Shown piece by piece: positions 27,038 to 35,973 of a DNA stretch of 64,000 nucleotides. The notes below the pieces were generated by a model. The model was not told the origin of the DNA. It saw nothing but the letters and a program-made list of their open reading frames with translations, and searched no databases. The translations under genes and the position numbers were made by a program. Numbering within the stretch: position 1 is the first letter of the stretch; each line of letters begins with the position of its first letter. This DNA comes from JBJXFK01 sp046155505 (GTDB lineage Bacteria > Planctomycetota > Phycisphaerae > UBA1845 > Fen-1342): assembly GCA_046155505.1 (NCBI GenBank), contig JBJXFK010000060.1, positions 1 through 64,000 of the forward strand, given 5' to 3'.

Positions 27038-28194
27038 CCATCTTTAGAAAGAGGCGGTCGAAATACAACCGACTTATCCGGCGACGGCTTCGACCGTAGC
27101 CAGCTTGTGTAGCCCAATCGGCCCACTGAACCGACCGCGCTGGCCGGCATTTCCGGCACGTCTTCGCCTTTCAAGATCACCTCAATATCAAAATCGAGCG
27201 GGTCGTCAATGTACAGTCGTACCAGCTCGGCGAGCGTCGCCGCCTTGGGCTGGTCGGGCAGGAATTGCTCAAACGTGGCATAGTCGACCGGGCCAAGCCG
27301 CACGCGAAACTTACCGCTGCGATCGAAAATCCGCTCGCCGGTGAGAAAATCGCCGCCCAGCGAGCATTTGCCCAGGCCCATGCGGTTCTGATCGCTCGGC
27401 TCGATTCGCAGCCAGCGCCCGACGCACGCGATGACGACCGCCGACTCGCCGCCCAGCCAGTCGCGAATGATCCCCTCGAGTCCGCCGGCGGTGCGCGGCC
27501 GCTGCGAAAACGCCCCAACGTAGCGGAACAGCCGCACCGGATGTACCTGCTTGAGCCGATCGCCGAGTGTGCTCGCGCCGCAGGCCGTGCCGATGCCGAG
27601 CAGGCCGCGAACGACCTGCGAAATGTTGTCGTTGCCGTCGCCGTGGAAGGTGACGTAATAGCGATACTTCACCCAGACGCGATAGAGCAGCGAATAAATG
27701 CGGTGGTGCAGCAGGTCGAGAAAGCCGCGTTCGCGATCGTCCTTGTCGTACTCGTCCGGATCGTCCTTGAAGGACATGAGCCGTTCGGTGAAGTGCGTCG
27801 GCAGCGGTGAATTGGTGCCATAAAGGCCCATGAACGTGGTAGTGATCAGCAGTCGATCGGGCACGATGGCCTTGCCGTCGAGCCATTCGATCGAGGCGAT
27901 ATCGCTCGCGGGGAAGTTGAGATTCAAATCCGGGCGGATGCGAATACGCTCGCCATCGACCGGGCCGTGCCGCCCGATCGGCGTCACATCGGGGAAAAAC
28001 TGTTCCAGCAGGTGCAGCAGTTGATAGAAATCGAAATCGCGCTGTCGGCTGAGAATGCGGCGGATCAACGCGTGCTTGTCGTCCAGCGGCGGTGCGGCTC
28101 GCCCCTGGCCCGTCTCGCTGCGCTGCGCATCACGCTCTTCGGCCGCGAGGTCGCGACCTAGAGTATCGATTGTTGACCCAGCCGCGCCGGCCAC
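27034..28194 (-). CDS. tssG: type VI secretion baseplate protein TssG
   Basis: 386 residues. TssG is a wedge component of the T6SS baseplate, working with TssF and TssK. The pattern matches the family: RDFDFYQLLHLLEQFF near the N-terminus, IRIRPDLNLNFPASDI, then LLITTTFMGLYGTNSPLP and the C-terminal LGPVDYATFEQFLP. It starts at a GTG (28194) overlapping the end of tssF by 37 bases, suggesting coupled translation; no better internal start exists. Other baseplate, sheath and membrane components are not in this window. Confidence 0.9.
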   Translation of the reverse strand: MAGAAGSTIDTLGRDLAAEERDAQRSETGQGRAAPPLDDKHALIRRILSRQRDFDFYQLLHLLEQFFPDVTPIGRHGPVDGERIRIRPDLNLNFPASDIASIEWLDGKAIVPDRLLITTTFMGLYGTNSPLPTHFTERLMSFKDDPDEYDKDDRERGFLDLLHHRIYSLLYRVWVKYRYYVTFHGDGNDNISQVVRGLLGIGTACGASTLGDRLKQVHPVRLFRYVGAFSQRPRTAGGLEGIIRDWLGGESAVVIACVGRWLRIEPSDQNRMGLGKCSLGGDFLTGERIFDRSGKFRVRLGPVDYATFEQFLPDQPKAATLAELVRLYIDDPLDFDIEVILKGEDVPEMPASAVGSVGRLGYTSWLRSKPSPDKSVVFRPPLSKDG

Positions 28195-29915
28195 GAATAC
28201 ACCTCTCCGAACTTGGAACCCTTGACGTGAAACTCGGTCAACGCGTTGATCGTCGCATAGAGCGCGAAGAACTCATTGAGCACCGTGGCGAACATGTACA
28301 TGTCGCCCTCGCCGGCGAACGATTGTTCGTTCATTTCCAGATCGACGCGCGTGCCGCGAATCGGCGCGCCGCGGATCAGGCGTTCGACCGGGCGCGAGTC
28401 GAGCCGCAGCAGGCCTTCGAGCCGCAGGATGTTCTCGCGGGCGGCTTGCAGGTCATAAATCGCCTGATAGTTGTACAGTTCGAGAATGCCGCGCAGGGCT
28501 TCGACCGATTTCAGGGACAAGTAGTTGAGTGACAGGTGCGAGATCAGCCGCCAATGGAGCCCCTTGCCCAGCGGCGGGCGCAGCGAGCGCGTAACCGCCG
28601 TGATGTTTTTGAACCGGGCAAATTCCGGCGAGCTGGCGGTGGCGACGCAAATGTCGTTGAGCTTGAGCTGGCTGGCGAGGTTGCGATTGCTGACCTTCAG
28701 CGACGTCGAAATCGTCTCCGTCGGCGGCACGACGTATTGCTCGTCGGCCGACACGAACGAGATGTAGGTGTCCGTCCCCTCGCCGACGACGGCTTCGTAC
28801 AGCCGCGTCTGGTAGTACACCGCCTCGCGCCCAATGCCGCCGACGTGGCGGAACGAATAGAGCGGCGGATACTCGCGGCGCTGCGCCTCGCCTTGCACGA
28901 TGCCCTCGACGTGCTCGACCGAGTAAATCTCGTAGTGCTCCGGCGGCGTGCCGGTCGTGCTGGGGCGCAGGCGATACTGCGTGCGCGTGTGGTCGACGCG
29001 AATCCCGTCCGCGTCATGGTCGAACAAATTCACCACCGGCGTACAGAACAGCCGCAGCGATTCCTGATTCACACGCAGCGAGTCGGTCGGCCGGCGCGAG
29101 AACGGAACGATGATTTCCAGCTTGTCGGTCAATTCCAGCGCGGCGGCTTTCTGCAACCCGACGAAATCGAGGAAAAAGAACTTCTGCGAACAGGTGAAAT
29201 ACTCTTGCAGCAGCCGATAGCCGACAAATGAGTGATCCGGGTACGGCAGGATGGCCTCTTCCTGGGCAAAGCCGACGGCGCGGATGTTGTCGATCGGGAT
29301 TTTCACGCTGCGCTGATTGTTTGGGTTGCGCAGCTCAATGTGCTTGCCATATCGCCGCAGCCACAGATAAAGCGTCGAGGCCCGCACCACGTCGTCGGCC
29401 AGATAAAACCGCACGCGGCTGAGGTTCAGCTTGCCCAGCCCGACGCGCCCGGCGGCCCGCAGCGTGACCCGCATCGCCGCGTCGGCGGCCATCGGCAGGT
29501 CGATGCTGGCCGCCGCGATATCGATCGGCGCGAGCTCGACGTCATAACACGTTTGAAACTTGCAAGCCGTGCCATCGACCGGCACCGATTCCACCTCGGT
29601 GCCGCGCTTCACGACGATCGGCCCGCTGAGCTGCTCGGCCATCGGCTGAAACTGGACAATGCTGGTCGACGGCACGGGTCGCAAATAGTGCGGCCACAGC
29701 AGCGACATCAGCGATTGAAACAGCTCCGGGATTTCGTCGTCGATCTTCTGGCGGATGCGGCCGGTGAGGAAAGCGACGCCTTCGAGCAATCGTTCGACAT
29801 CCGGATCGGCCCCGGACGATTGCAGCATGTACGCTACGGTCGGGTTGGCCGCCGCGAACTCTTTGCCGAGGTCGCGCAGAAACGCCAACTCTTCCTGATA
29901 GTACTCGTTGTACAT
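28158..29915 (-). CDS. tssF: type VI secretion baseplate protein TssF
   Basis: 585 residues; the major T6SS baseplate wedge protein. Family features are YNEYYQEELAFLRDLGKEFA at the N-terminus, LSSLLWPHYLRPVPS-like (here LMSLLWPHYLRPVPS), IVVKRGTEVES and the C-terminal GSKFGEVYSWP. ATG 29915 was selected because it gives the conserved MYNEYYQEEL; the frame runs upstream to 30170. It is the first gene of the minus-strand tssF-tssG-tssH unit and is divergent from a plus-strand membrane protein gene. Confidence 0.92.
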   Translation of the reverse strand: MYNEYYQEELAFLRDLGKEFAAANPTVAYMLQSSGADPDVERLLEGVAFLTGRIRQKIDDEIPELFQSLMSLLWPHYLRPVPSTSIVQFQPMAEQLSGPIVVKRGTEVESVPVDGTACKFQTCYDVELAPIDIAAASIDLPMAADAAMRVTLRAAGRVGLGKLNLSRVRFYLADDVVRASTLYLWLRRYGKHIELRNPNNQRSVKIPIDNIRAVGFAQEEAILPYPDHSFVGYRLLQEYFTCSQKFFFLDFVGLQKAAALELTDKLEIIVPFSRRPTDSLRVNQESLRLFCTPVVNLFDHDADGIRVDHTRTQYRLRPSTTGTPPEHYEIYSVEHVEGIVQGEAQRREYPPLYSFRHVGGIGREAVYYQTRLYEAVVGEGTDTYISFVSADEQYVVPPTETISTSLKVSNRNLASQLKLNDICVATASSPEFARFKNITAVTRSLRPPLGKGLHWRLISHLSLNYLSLKSVEALRGILELYNYQAIYDLQAARENILRLEGLLRLDSRPVERLIRGAPIRGTRVDLEMNEQSFAGEGDMYMFATVLNEFFALYATINALTEFHVKGSKFGEVYSWPARLGQQSIL

Positions 29916-30032
29916 GCCGTCGCCCTTTGCAAACGCAGAGGCGCATGAGTAATGCACGACGCCGCGAGATGCAAGCCCGGGTTCGCGAGCGGCACGCGGC
30001 AAATCCGAATCCGTATCGGTACACTCGCGGCC

Positions 30033-30950
30033 ATGTTCCGATTGCCGCGATTCCGCGGGGCATTTCTGTTCTGCACGGCGCTGTTTGCGGCGAGTCTGTT
30101 CGTGCGCGTCAAACTTCAATCGGATCACTTGACTCGTTTTCTCTTCGTCGGTGGCAACCTCCAATTCCACTGCATCACCGCACCTGGTTCCGGAAGCTCG
30201 AATCCAACGTGGGGTGAACTTGGTTGGCTAAGTGACGATCCAAATGAATGCGAATCCATACCGCTTGGCGCCGCGATTTCGAAGCCGACCATTCACATGC
30301 ATTGGCCTGGGTTTCATCGAATATTCCGATCGGCGTCTGGCGAGTGGTGGGCGTTCATTCTGCCGCTCTGGTTACCGCCGATCGTGATCGGGCTTACGTA
30401 CATCGGGAAGTATCTGCGCTCAGCATCGAAAAAACGTGAGCATGACTCGGAATCAGCGCGTCGGCGAGCCAGGATGCGACGCGCAGCTCAATTCCTCTCT
30501 GTGACTTGCGCGGCGTCGTGGATATGCAGCACGTTCGTAACGGTCTGGGCGACATTTGACCAAACGCAGTACATCACGATCGAGGGAGGGAGGATTTTGT
30601 GGGATACGCACGACGAACCAATTTCAATGCTGAGTAATGCGATCGAGGTCAACATTGATTTCGGTTTTCGCCCTCCGGATGTTCCCGACTTAATCCCTCA
30701 TTCAGGATCGTTCGTGCAGTCAACCATTGGCACTTGGGATGAATGGGTATTTCCGCTGTGGCTTCTTCCGGCAGGCTGCTTGTTATGGCTCTACGCAACC
30801 GGTCGCCGGGCGGACTCTGCCCGATTCTGCCGCCGTTGCAGCTATGATCTCACCGGAAATACAAGCGGCACATGCCCCGAGTGCGGGACCGCTGTGCCAT
30901 CACCGCGAGCGGCTATTGACGCGCCGCGCGCGCCGCCGCATTCTAGCTAG
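30033..30950 (+). CDS. membrane protein with C-terminal zinc ribbon
   Basis: 305 residues with an N-terminal membrane segment (FLFCTALFAASLFV), a second (FILPLWLPPIVIGLTYI) at ~105-125, a third near 165-185 and a fourth around 260-275. The cytoplasmic tail ends with a zinc ribbon CRRCSYDLTGNTSGTCPECGT (C-x2-C, then C-x2-C), the planctomycete-typical 'YDLxG' ribbon. No ATG precedes 30033 with this topology. It is divergent from tssF. Function unknown; the same ribbon type occurs at 57142-57624. Confidence 0.75.
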   Translation: MFRLPRFRGAFLFCTALFAASLFVRVKLQSDHLTRFLFVGGNLQFHCITAPGSGSSNPTWGELGWLSDDPNECESIPLGAAISKPTIHMHWPGFHRIFRSASGEWWAFILPLWLPPIVIGLTYIGKYLRSASKKREHDSESARRRARMRRAAQFLSVTCAASWICSTFVTVWATFDQTQYITIEGGRILWDTHDEPISMLSNAIEVNIDFGFRPPDVPDLIPHSGSFVQSTIGTWDEWVFPLWLLPAGCLLWLYATGRRADSARFCRRCSYDLTGNTSGTCPECGTAVPSPRAAIDAPRAPPHSS

Positions 30951-31124
30951 CTGGCTGCATTCGCCGTCGCGGCGTTTGCGTGGAATCGGGGAGATCGAGT
31001 CATCAGCACGCAACCTGCCGCGCCCGTCGCTGTCCGCACCGGGCTGCCGCCGGCCAATCGAGATGCCAAGGCTGCGAACCAGATTCGCGAACCCGGACTC
31101 ACGCAGGTCGCCGGGTTCGTCGAT

Positions 31125-32669
31125 TTGTTCGTTTGGCTCATGCTGCTCAAGGCGTTCTTCCTGCCGCTGTTCGAGATTCCCACGGGCTCGATGGCCGAGA
31201 CGCTCGACGGCGCGTTTTACAGCCACTCGTGCCCGAACTGCGGCAAGTCGTATGAAATCGGCAAGCATCAGCCGCAAATCGGCGCGCCGCCGATCATCGA
31301 ATGCCCGAATTGCCGCTGGCAGCAGCCGACGACCACGGCCCAGCGCGACGGCGTGACGCTCGACGAACGCAACGGCGATCGCATCGTCGTTCACGGCTGG
31401 AATTATGACATCGGCGGATTGTTCGCGCCGCAGCGCTGGGACGTGGTGGTCTTCAAGAATCCCAACGATCCGGCGCAGAACTACATCAAGCGGCTCATCG
31501 GCCTGCCGGGCGAGACGATTGAGGTGATCGACGGCGACATCTGGGTGACGCGGCCCGGCGAGACTGAGCCGCAAATCGCACGCAAGACGCCGCAAGCACA
31601 GGCATCGCTGTGGTTCTCGGCCTATGACCACGATTTCATTCCCAAGCAGCCGGCGAAAAACAACGTGCCCTACAACGTCGAGCGCCTGAACGAGTGGCGA
31701 ACGTATCACCCGCGATTCGTCGCGCTGGCGGACGGCGCAGGCTGGAGCGACCTCGGCACGCGCACGCCCCAGTTTCGCGGCGACGGCAAGCAGCGCGGCG
31801 AGATTCAGTTTGTCACCGAACCCGGCGATAGCAAGCAGCCGGGCAGTATCAACGATCAATGCGGCTACAACGCGTACATGGCCAGCGTCGATCAACGGTC
31901 GCGGACATTGACGCCGTTTCGCGAGCCGGCGCTGTCGCGCGTGACCGACACGCGCGTTTCGACTTGCGCGCGGTTTGTCAGCGGCAGCGGGCATGTCGAG
32001 CTCAGCACGTCGAAGTACTACAACCACTTTTTAGCACGGGTGTACTCCGACGGGCGCGTGACGCTCGAATGCGAGAATCGCAACAATGGCGAGCGCCTGA
32101 CGTGGGGCGAGGCGAAAGTCGCGCTCGGCTCGGCCGAGCATCGGATCGCACTTTCGCACGCTGACTATGAGGTGCAGGTGTTGATCGACGACCGGATCGT
32201 GTTGCGCTCGCCCGCGAGCTATACGCCGGACAGCAAGCACGCCCGCACGGTTTCGGGTTTTTCGACCGAATCGGTGGTTCGCATCGCGGCTGAGGGCGGC
32301 GATGTCGATCTGTCGCATTTGAAGGTCGAACGCGATGTACATTATGCGAGCCGCGCCCCGGGCCAGACGACGCCGATCGGTCAAGGTGTGCAGAATCGCC
32401 CGATCACGCTGCGCAGTGATGCGTACTTTGTGATGGGCGACAACAGCGTGAACAGCCATGATGCACGCTGGTGGGGCGAGAGCGAGCTGGGGCCGCATCT
32501 GCGCCCGCGACTGACCGAGGGAACATATGACATCGGCACGGTGCCGGCGGATCAGATGCTGGGGCGGGCGTTTTTGGTGTACTGTCCCGGGTTTCATCCG
32601 GTGCCGGGTATGCCGGCGACGTGGTTCAATCTGTTGCCCGATCTGGGGCGTGTGCGTTGGATTCACTGA
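31125..32669 (+). CDS. lepB: signal peptidase I with zinc-ribbon and large insertion
   Basis: 514 residues from a TTG at 31125; coding similarity likely extends upstream (to ~31002, open to 30951), but there is no ATG or GTG. Signal peptidase I cleaves exported preproteins. The catalytic Ser22 is in PTGSM, the catalytic Lys122 in YIKRLIGLPGE, and the late box GDNSVNSHDARWWG is at ~438-451. Between them are a zinc ribbon (C36, C39, C60, C63) right after the active-site Ser, and a ~270-residue insertion (~165-430) with beta-rich, jelly-roll-like sequence (HFLARVYSDGRVTLECENR). A GGGGAG precedes an ATC at 31002, hinting at an unusual start. Confidence 0.88.
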   Translation: MFVWLMLLKAFFLPLFEIPTGSMAETLDGAFYSHSCPNCGKSYEIGKHQPQIGAPPIIECPNCRWQQPTTTAQRDGVTLDERNGDRIVVHGWNYDIGGLFAPQRWDVVVFKNPNDPAQNYIKRLIGLPGETIEVIDGDIWVTRPGETEPQIARKTPQAQASLWFSAYDHDFIPKQPAKNNVPYNVERLNEWRTYHPRFVALADGAGWSDLGTRTPQFRGDGKQRGEIQFVTEPGDSKQPGSINDQCGYNAYMASVDQRSRTLTPFREPALSRVTDTRVSTCARFVSGSGHVELSTSKYYNHFLARVYSDGRVTLECENRNNGERLTWGEAKVALGSAEHRIALSHADYEVQVLIDDRIVLRSPASYTPDSKHARTVSGFSTESVVRIAAEGGDVDLSHLKVERDVHYASRAPGQTTPIGQGVQNRPITLRSDAYFVMGDNSVNSHDARWWGESELGPHLRPRLTEGTYDIGTVPADQMLGRAFLVYCPGFHPVPGMPATWFNLLPDLGRVRWIH

Positions 32670-32683
32670 TTCGCGCGGTAGCG

Positions 32684-32920
32684 TAGGGTGGGCATCGCCC
32701 ACCATTCGCGCGTTGCTCGACGCAAACGTCGATACGTCGGCATGCTCTGTCTGCGGCGACAAATGGTGGGCGGTGCCCACCCTACGGTGCCACAAGAAAG
32801 CAGCCGAGGGCGGCAGCTCTACAAGGTCGGGTGCGATGCCGACGAGCGGTACTCCGCCGTCGGCATGTTCTGTCTGCGGCGACAAATGGTGGGCGGTGCC
32901 CACACTACGGCTTGATCATC
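32684..32920 (+). repeat. TAGGGTGGGC / direct repeats upstream of the M28 peptidase
   Basis: Two nearly identical ~45-base copies (about 32738-32786 and 32866-32910) carry CTGTCTGCGGCGACAAATGG followed by TGGGCGGTGCCCAC. GGTGGGCATCGCCCACC at 32689 forms a hairpin. A family B unit (CAGCCGAGGGCGGC) lies between them at ~32805. Confidence 0.75.
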
Positions 32921-32941
32921 ACCCTGGGGAGCGACTCGAGT

Positions 32942-34444
32942 ATGCACTGGCTTCGCCTGTTCGCCATCGTCGCCGCCGCATGCACGGTGTCCCACTCGGT
33001 CGCACAAACCGCCGCGTCGCGCCCGAGTGAAACTCCAACCAGCGCAGCAGTCTCCCCCGAGGCGTTGAGCGTTCAAACGGGTGCCGCACGGTCATTCGCG
33101 GCGTCCCGTCAGTCCAACGTACAGAAAATTCTCGACGCGACCGCCGCCGGCAACGACGGCTGGAACAAGATGCAGGAACTCTGCGACGATTTCGGCCATC
33201 GACTCAGTGGATCGGCCGCGCTCGAACGCGCGATCGACTGGGCCGTCGATCGCATGAAACGCGACGGCCAGGAAAATTGCCGCAAAGAAGAAGTCATGGT
33301 CCCGCACTGGGTTCGAAACGACGAATCGTGCGAGATGGTCGAACCGCGGCGGAAGTCGCTGGCCATGCTCGGTCTCGGCGGCTCGGTGCCCACGCCGCCC
33401 GAGGGCATCACCGCCGAAGTGATCGTCGTTTCCGGCATCGAGGAACTCTCCGAAGTCGGCGACAAGGCAAAGAGCAAAATCGTGCTCTTCAACGTGCCGA
33501 TGGCCGCACCCGACGGCAAGGGTGGCGGCGGGGGATACGGCGCGGCGGTTCGCTACCGCGGCATGGGCGCACGCTGGGCGTCGGAATATGGCGGCGTCGC
33601 GGCCCTCGTGCGGTCGGTGACGACGCGCAGTTTGCGATCGCCGCACACAGGCGCGATGGGTTACTACGAGGCCAAGACGCGCGTGCCGACTGCGGCGATC
33701 AGTACCGAAGACGCCGACATGATCGCGCGGCTCTACGCTCGCGGCGTGGCGGTGAGAGTCACGCTGAAAATGGCGTGTGAAACGCGGCCTGACGCAAAGT
33801 CGCACAACGTCATCGCCGAAATCGTTGGCAGTTCGCAGCCGGAGCAGGTGGTCGTCATCGGCGGGCATTTTGATTCATGGGACGTCGGCCAAGGCGCGCA
33901 CGACGACGGCGGCGGATGCGTTGCAGCGATGGAAGCATTGAATGTCATCCGTAAACTCGGCTTGAAACCCAATCGCACAATCCGCGTCGTGCTCTGGACC
34001 AACGAGGAAAACGGCCTCGCCGGCGCGCGGGCGTATGCCAAGCGGCACGCGGACGCGATGCCCAACCACTTCGCCGCGATCGAGAGCGACTCGGGCACGT
34101 TTCAGCCGATGGGTTTCGGTGTCGATTGCGAAGACCCGGCGAGATTGGCAATCGCCGCCGGGCAGCTTCGCGAACTGGTGAAGCTACTCGAACCGCTCGG
34201 CCCGATGCACGTCGATCCCGGGTCGAGCGCCGCCGACGTCGGGCCGATGAAACCGCTGGGCGTGCCGGTGATGGGCCTCGATGTGGACATGACGCGCTAC
34301 TTTGACTATCACCACACGCACGCCGACACGCTGGACAAGATCGACCCGCGCGATTTGTCGAAGACCATTTCGGCAATGGCCGCGATGGCGTACATGCTGG
34401 CCGAGGCCCCGGGCAAACTCGGCGATGAATGGCCGGCGAAGTAA
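32942..34444 (+). CDS. secreted M28-family zinc peptidase
   Basis: 500 residues. A signal peptide (residues 1-20, cleavage near SVAQ) precedes a carboxypeptidase Q-like M28 fold: a PA-type inserted domain (~150-260) and the zinc site, GGHFDSWDVGQGAHDDGGGC (His and Asp ligands), NEENG (catalytic Glu and Glu ligand), ESDSG (Asp) and YHHTHAD (His). A likely role is removing amino acids from peptides outside the cytoplasm. ATG 32942 is the first start giving a signal peptide, although the frame opens at 32831. Confidence 0.88.
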   Translation: MHWLRLFAIVAAACTVSHSVAQTAASRPSETPTSAAVSPEALSVQTGAARSFAASRQSNVQKILDATAAGNDGWNKMQELCDDFGHRLSGSAALERAIDWAVDRMKRDGQENCRKEEVMVPHWVRNDESCEMVEPRRKSLAMLGLGGSVPTPPEGITAEVIVVSGIEELSEVGDKAKSKIVLFNVPMAAPDGKGGGGGYGAAVRYRGMGARWASEYGGVAALVRSVTTRSLRSPHTGAMGYYEAKTRVPTAAISTEDADMIARLYARGVAVRVTLKMACETRPDAKSHNVIAEIVGSSQPEQVVVIGGHFDSWDVGQGAHDDGGGCVAAMEALNVIRKLGLKPNRTIRVVLWTNEENGLAGARAYAKRHADAMPNHFAAIESDSGTFQPMGFGVDCEDPARLAIAAGQLRELVKLLEPLGPMHVDPGSSAADVGPMKPLGVPVMGLDVDMTRYFDYHHTHADTLDKIDPRDLSKTISAMAAMAYMLAEAPGKLGDEWPAK

Positions 34445-34510
34445 GCGCGTGACGGGCGAAGCGCGACTGATCGCTCGACCCGCAACGGGACAAAACGGGA
34501 GGGTGTACAC

Positions 34511-35656
34511 ATGCCGCTTGTTGATCTTCGATCGCAAACCACTCGCCGCGACCCAGCAGCAATGTTGCGTCATTTGCAAACATTCGAACTCGACCCGAAA
34601 TTCTCCGCCGGGATCTGGTTTTTCTCGCCGGCGAGCAGCCGCTTCCACGCCAAGTATCAGAAGGACCTGACGATCGCGCAACGGCTCGAAATTGCGGCGA
34701 CGCTGAAAGACGCGGGTCTCGGCGCGCTCGAGGCGCACTATCCCAACGAGATCAACGAAGAGAATGTCGGCATGTGGCGCGACTTCGCCCGCGCAACCGG
34801 TATTTGCGTGCTCACCGTCATTCCGCTGCTGTTCTGGGATGAGCAGTTCGAGTGGGGCTCGCTCAGCAATCCTGACGAGCGCGTGCGCCGCGTCGCGATC
34901 GACCGCGTGAAGGGCGCGCTGCGCATGAACCGCGAGCTGGATTGCGACTTCGCCGTCGTCTGGCCTGGCATCGACGGCTACGAAAACCCGTTCGGCGTCG
35001 ATTTTACCGCCATGCGGCAGCGATTCGTCGACGGCCTGGCCGAGGCGATGGACGGCGAGCCCGGCGTGCGAATCGCGTTTGAGCCGAAGCCTTATGAGCC
35101 GCGCGGGCGAATTCTGTTCGGCACAACGCCCGAGGGCGTTTTGCTCGGGCACATGGTGGAGCGGCAATTGCGACACCCGTCCAACCGCGCGTTGCTTGAA
35201 GATGGTCATTCGCTTGTTTGCATGAACCCTGAAGTCGGCCATGTGCTCATGGGTTTTGAGGATTTGGCGTATGCGTTTAGCTGGCCGCTGAGCGAAGGGC
35301 GCCTCGCGCACAGTCACTGGAACAGTCAGCCGCTCGGCAATTATGACCAGGATTTGAACGTCGGCGTGATCTCGCCTGAGCAGCTTGAGGCGCTGATGTA
35401 CACGCTGAAAATGTACGGCTACAACGGCTACTTCGGCATCGACATCAATCCGGAACGCATGCCGGTGGACGTCGCGCTGCGGATCAGCTTCGACGCGATT
35501 CGCGCGGCCAACGATCGCGTGCAAGCGATCGATCATGAATCGGTCTTGGCCGCACACGCGCGGCCGAGCGACGCGCGCGGCTGGCTGGAGGCGTATCTGC
35601 TGCGCGCGCGAGCGATGCGGCCGGAGAAGCTGTCGCCTTTGCAGCGGCTCGTGTGA
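34511..35656 (+). CDS. xylose isomerase-like TIM-barrel protein
   Basis: 381 residues. The sequence fits a sugar isomerase/epimerase TIM barrel: GLGALEAHYPNEIN, DFAVVWPGIDGYENPFGVDF, IAFEPKPYEPRG (metal Glu), NPEVGHVLM, AHSHWNSQ and FGIDINPERM (Asp) are the barrel-end residues expected to hold a divalent metal. Likely substrate: a sugar or sugar acid; exact specificity unknown. The ATG at 34511 has GGGAGGG 8 bases upstream. It follows the peptidase gene by 66 bases on the same strand. The gene's stop is immediately followed by a heptamer repeat array. Confidence 0.8.
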   Translation: MPLVDLRSQTTRRDPAAMLRHLQTFELDPKFSAGIWFFSPASSRFHAKYQKDLTIAQRLEIAATLKDAGLGALEAHYPNEINEENVGMWRDFARATGICVLTVIPLLFWDEQFEWGSLSNPDERVRRVAIDRVKGALRMNRELDCDFAVVWPGIDGYENPFGVDFTAMRQRFVDGLAEAMDGEPGVRIAFEPKPYEPRGRILFGTTPEGVLLGHMVERQLRHPSNRALLEDGHSLVCMNPEVGHVLMGFEDLAYAFSWPLSEGRLAHSHWNSQPLGNYDQDLNVGVISPEQLEALMYTLKMYGYNGYFGIDINPERMPVDVALRISFDAIRAANDRVQAIDHESVLAAHARPSDARGWLEAYLLRARAMRPEKLSPLQRLV

Positions 35657-35694
35657 GTAGCGAGTATCGAGTAGCGAGTATCGAGGAGCGAGTT
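35655..35694 (+). repeat. heptamer array abutting a stop codon (GAGTAGC/GAGTATC)
   Basis: GAGTAGCGAGTATCGAGTAGC repeats in about 7-base steps, beginning inside the TGA stop of the TIM-barrel gene. The complementary unit CGCTACTCG lies at 38487-38528. Confidence 0.8.
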
Positions 35695-35973
35695 GAAGAA
35701 AGGCCATCCGAACGCGACGCGCACGCGAGTGACTGCGAGCGCGGCGAGCAGCCCATCCGAACCCGGAGCGGGAGCGACGGGGTAAGCCGCGGAGTCGGGC
35801 GCTGTGCGTTATGCGAGCGCCGCCGAATGAGCACGATACCCCGCTCGCTTGCGCTCGGGGTTCGGATGTGCGTTCGTGGTTCGGATACGCCGCTCGCTAC
35901 GCTCGCGCTGCCTCGCTCGCGCGTCGCGTTCGGATCGCTGGCGAAATCTCCGTCGGGCACGGGGGCCCGAACG
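35695..35973. repeat. dense dispersed repeats, 280-base gene-free gap
   Basis: Inverted family C units (CCATCCGAACGCGACGCGCA at ~35704), a second at ~35756, a plus copy CGCTCGCTTGCGCTCGGGG at ~35843, and a CGTCGGGCACGGGGGCCCGA unit at ~35952 (also seen at 39770 and 59434). No gene is supported. Confidence 0.7.

Noticed and set aside
34184..35707. 507-codon minus-strand frame opposite the TIM-barrel gene
   Set aside because: Shadow frame; the plus-strand protein has metal-site motifs and a ribosome-binding site.
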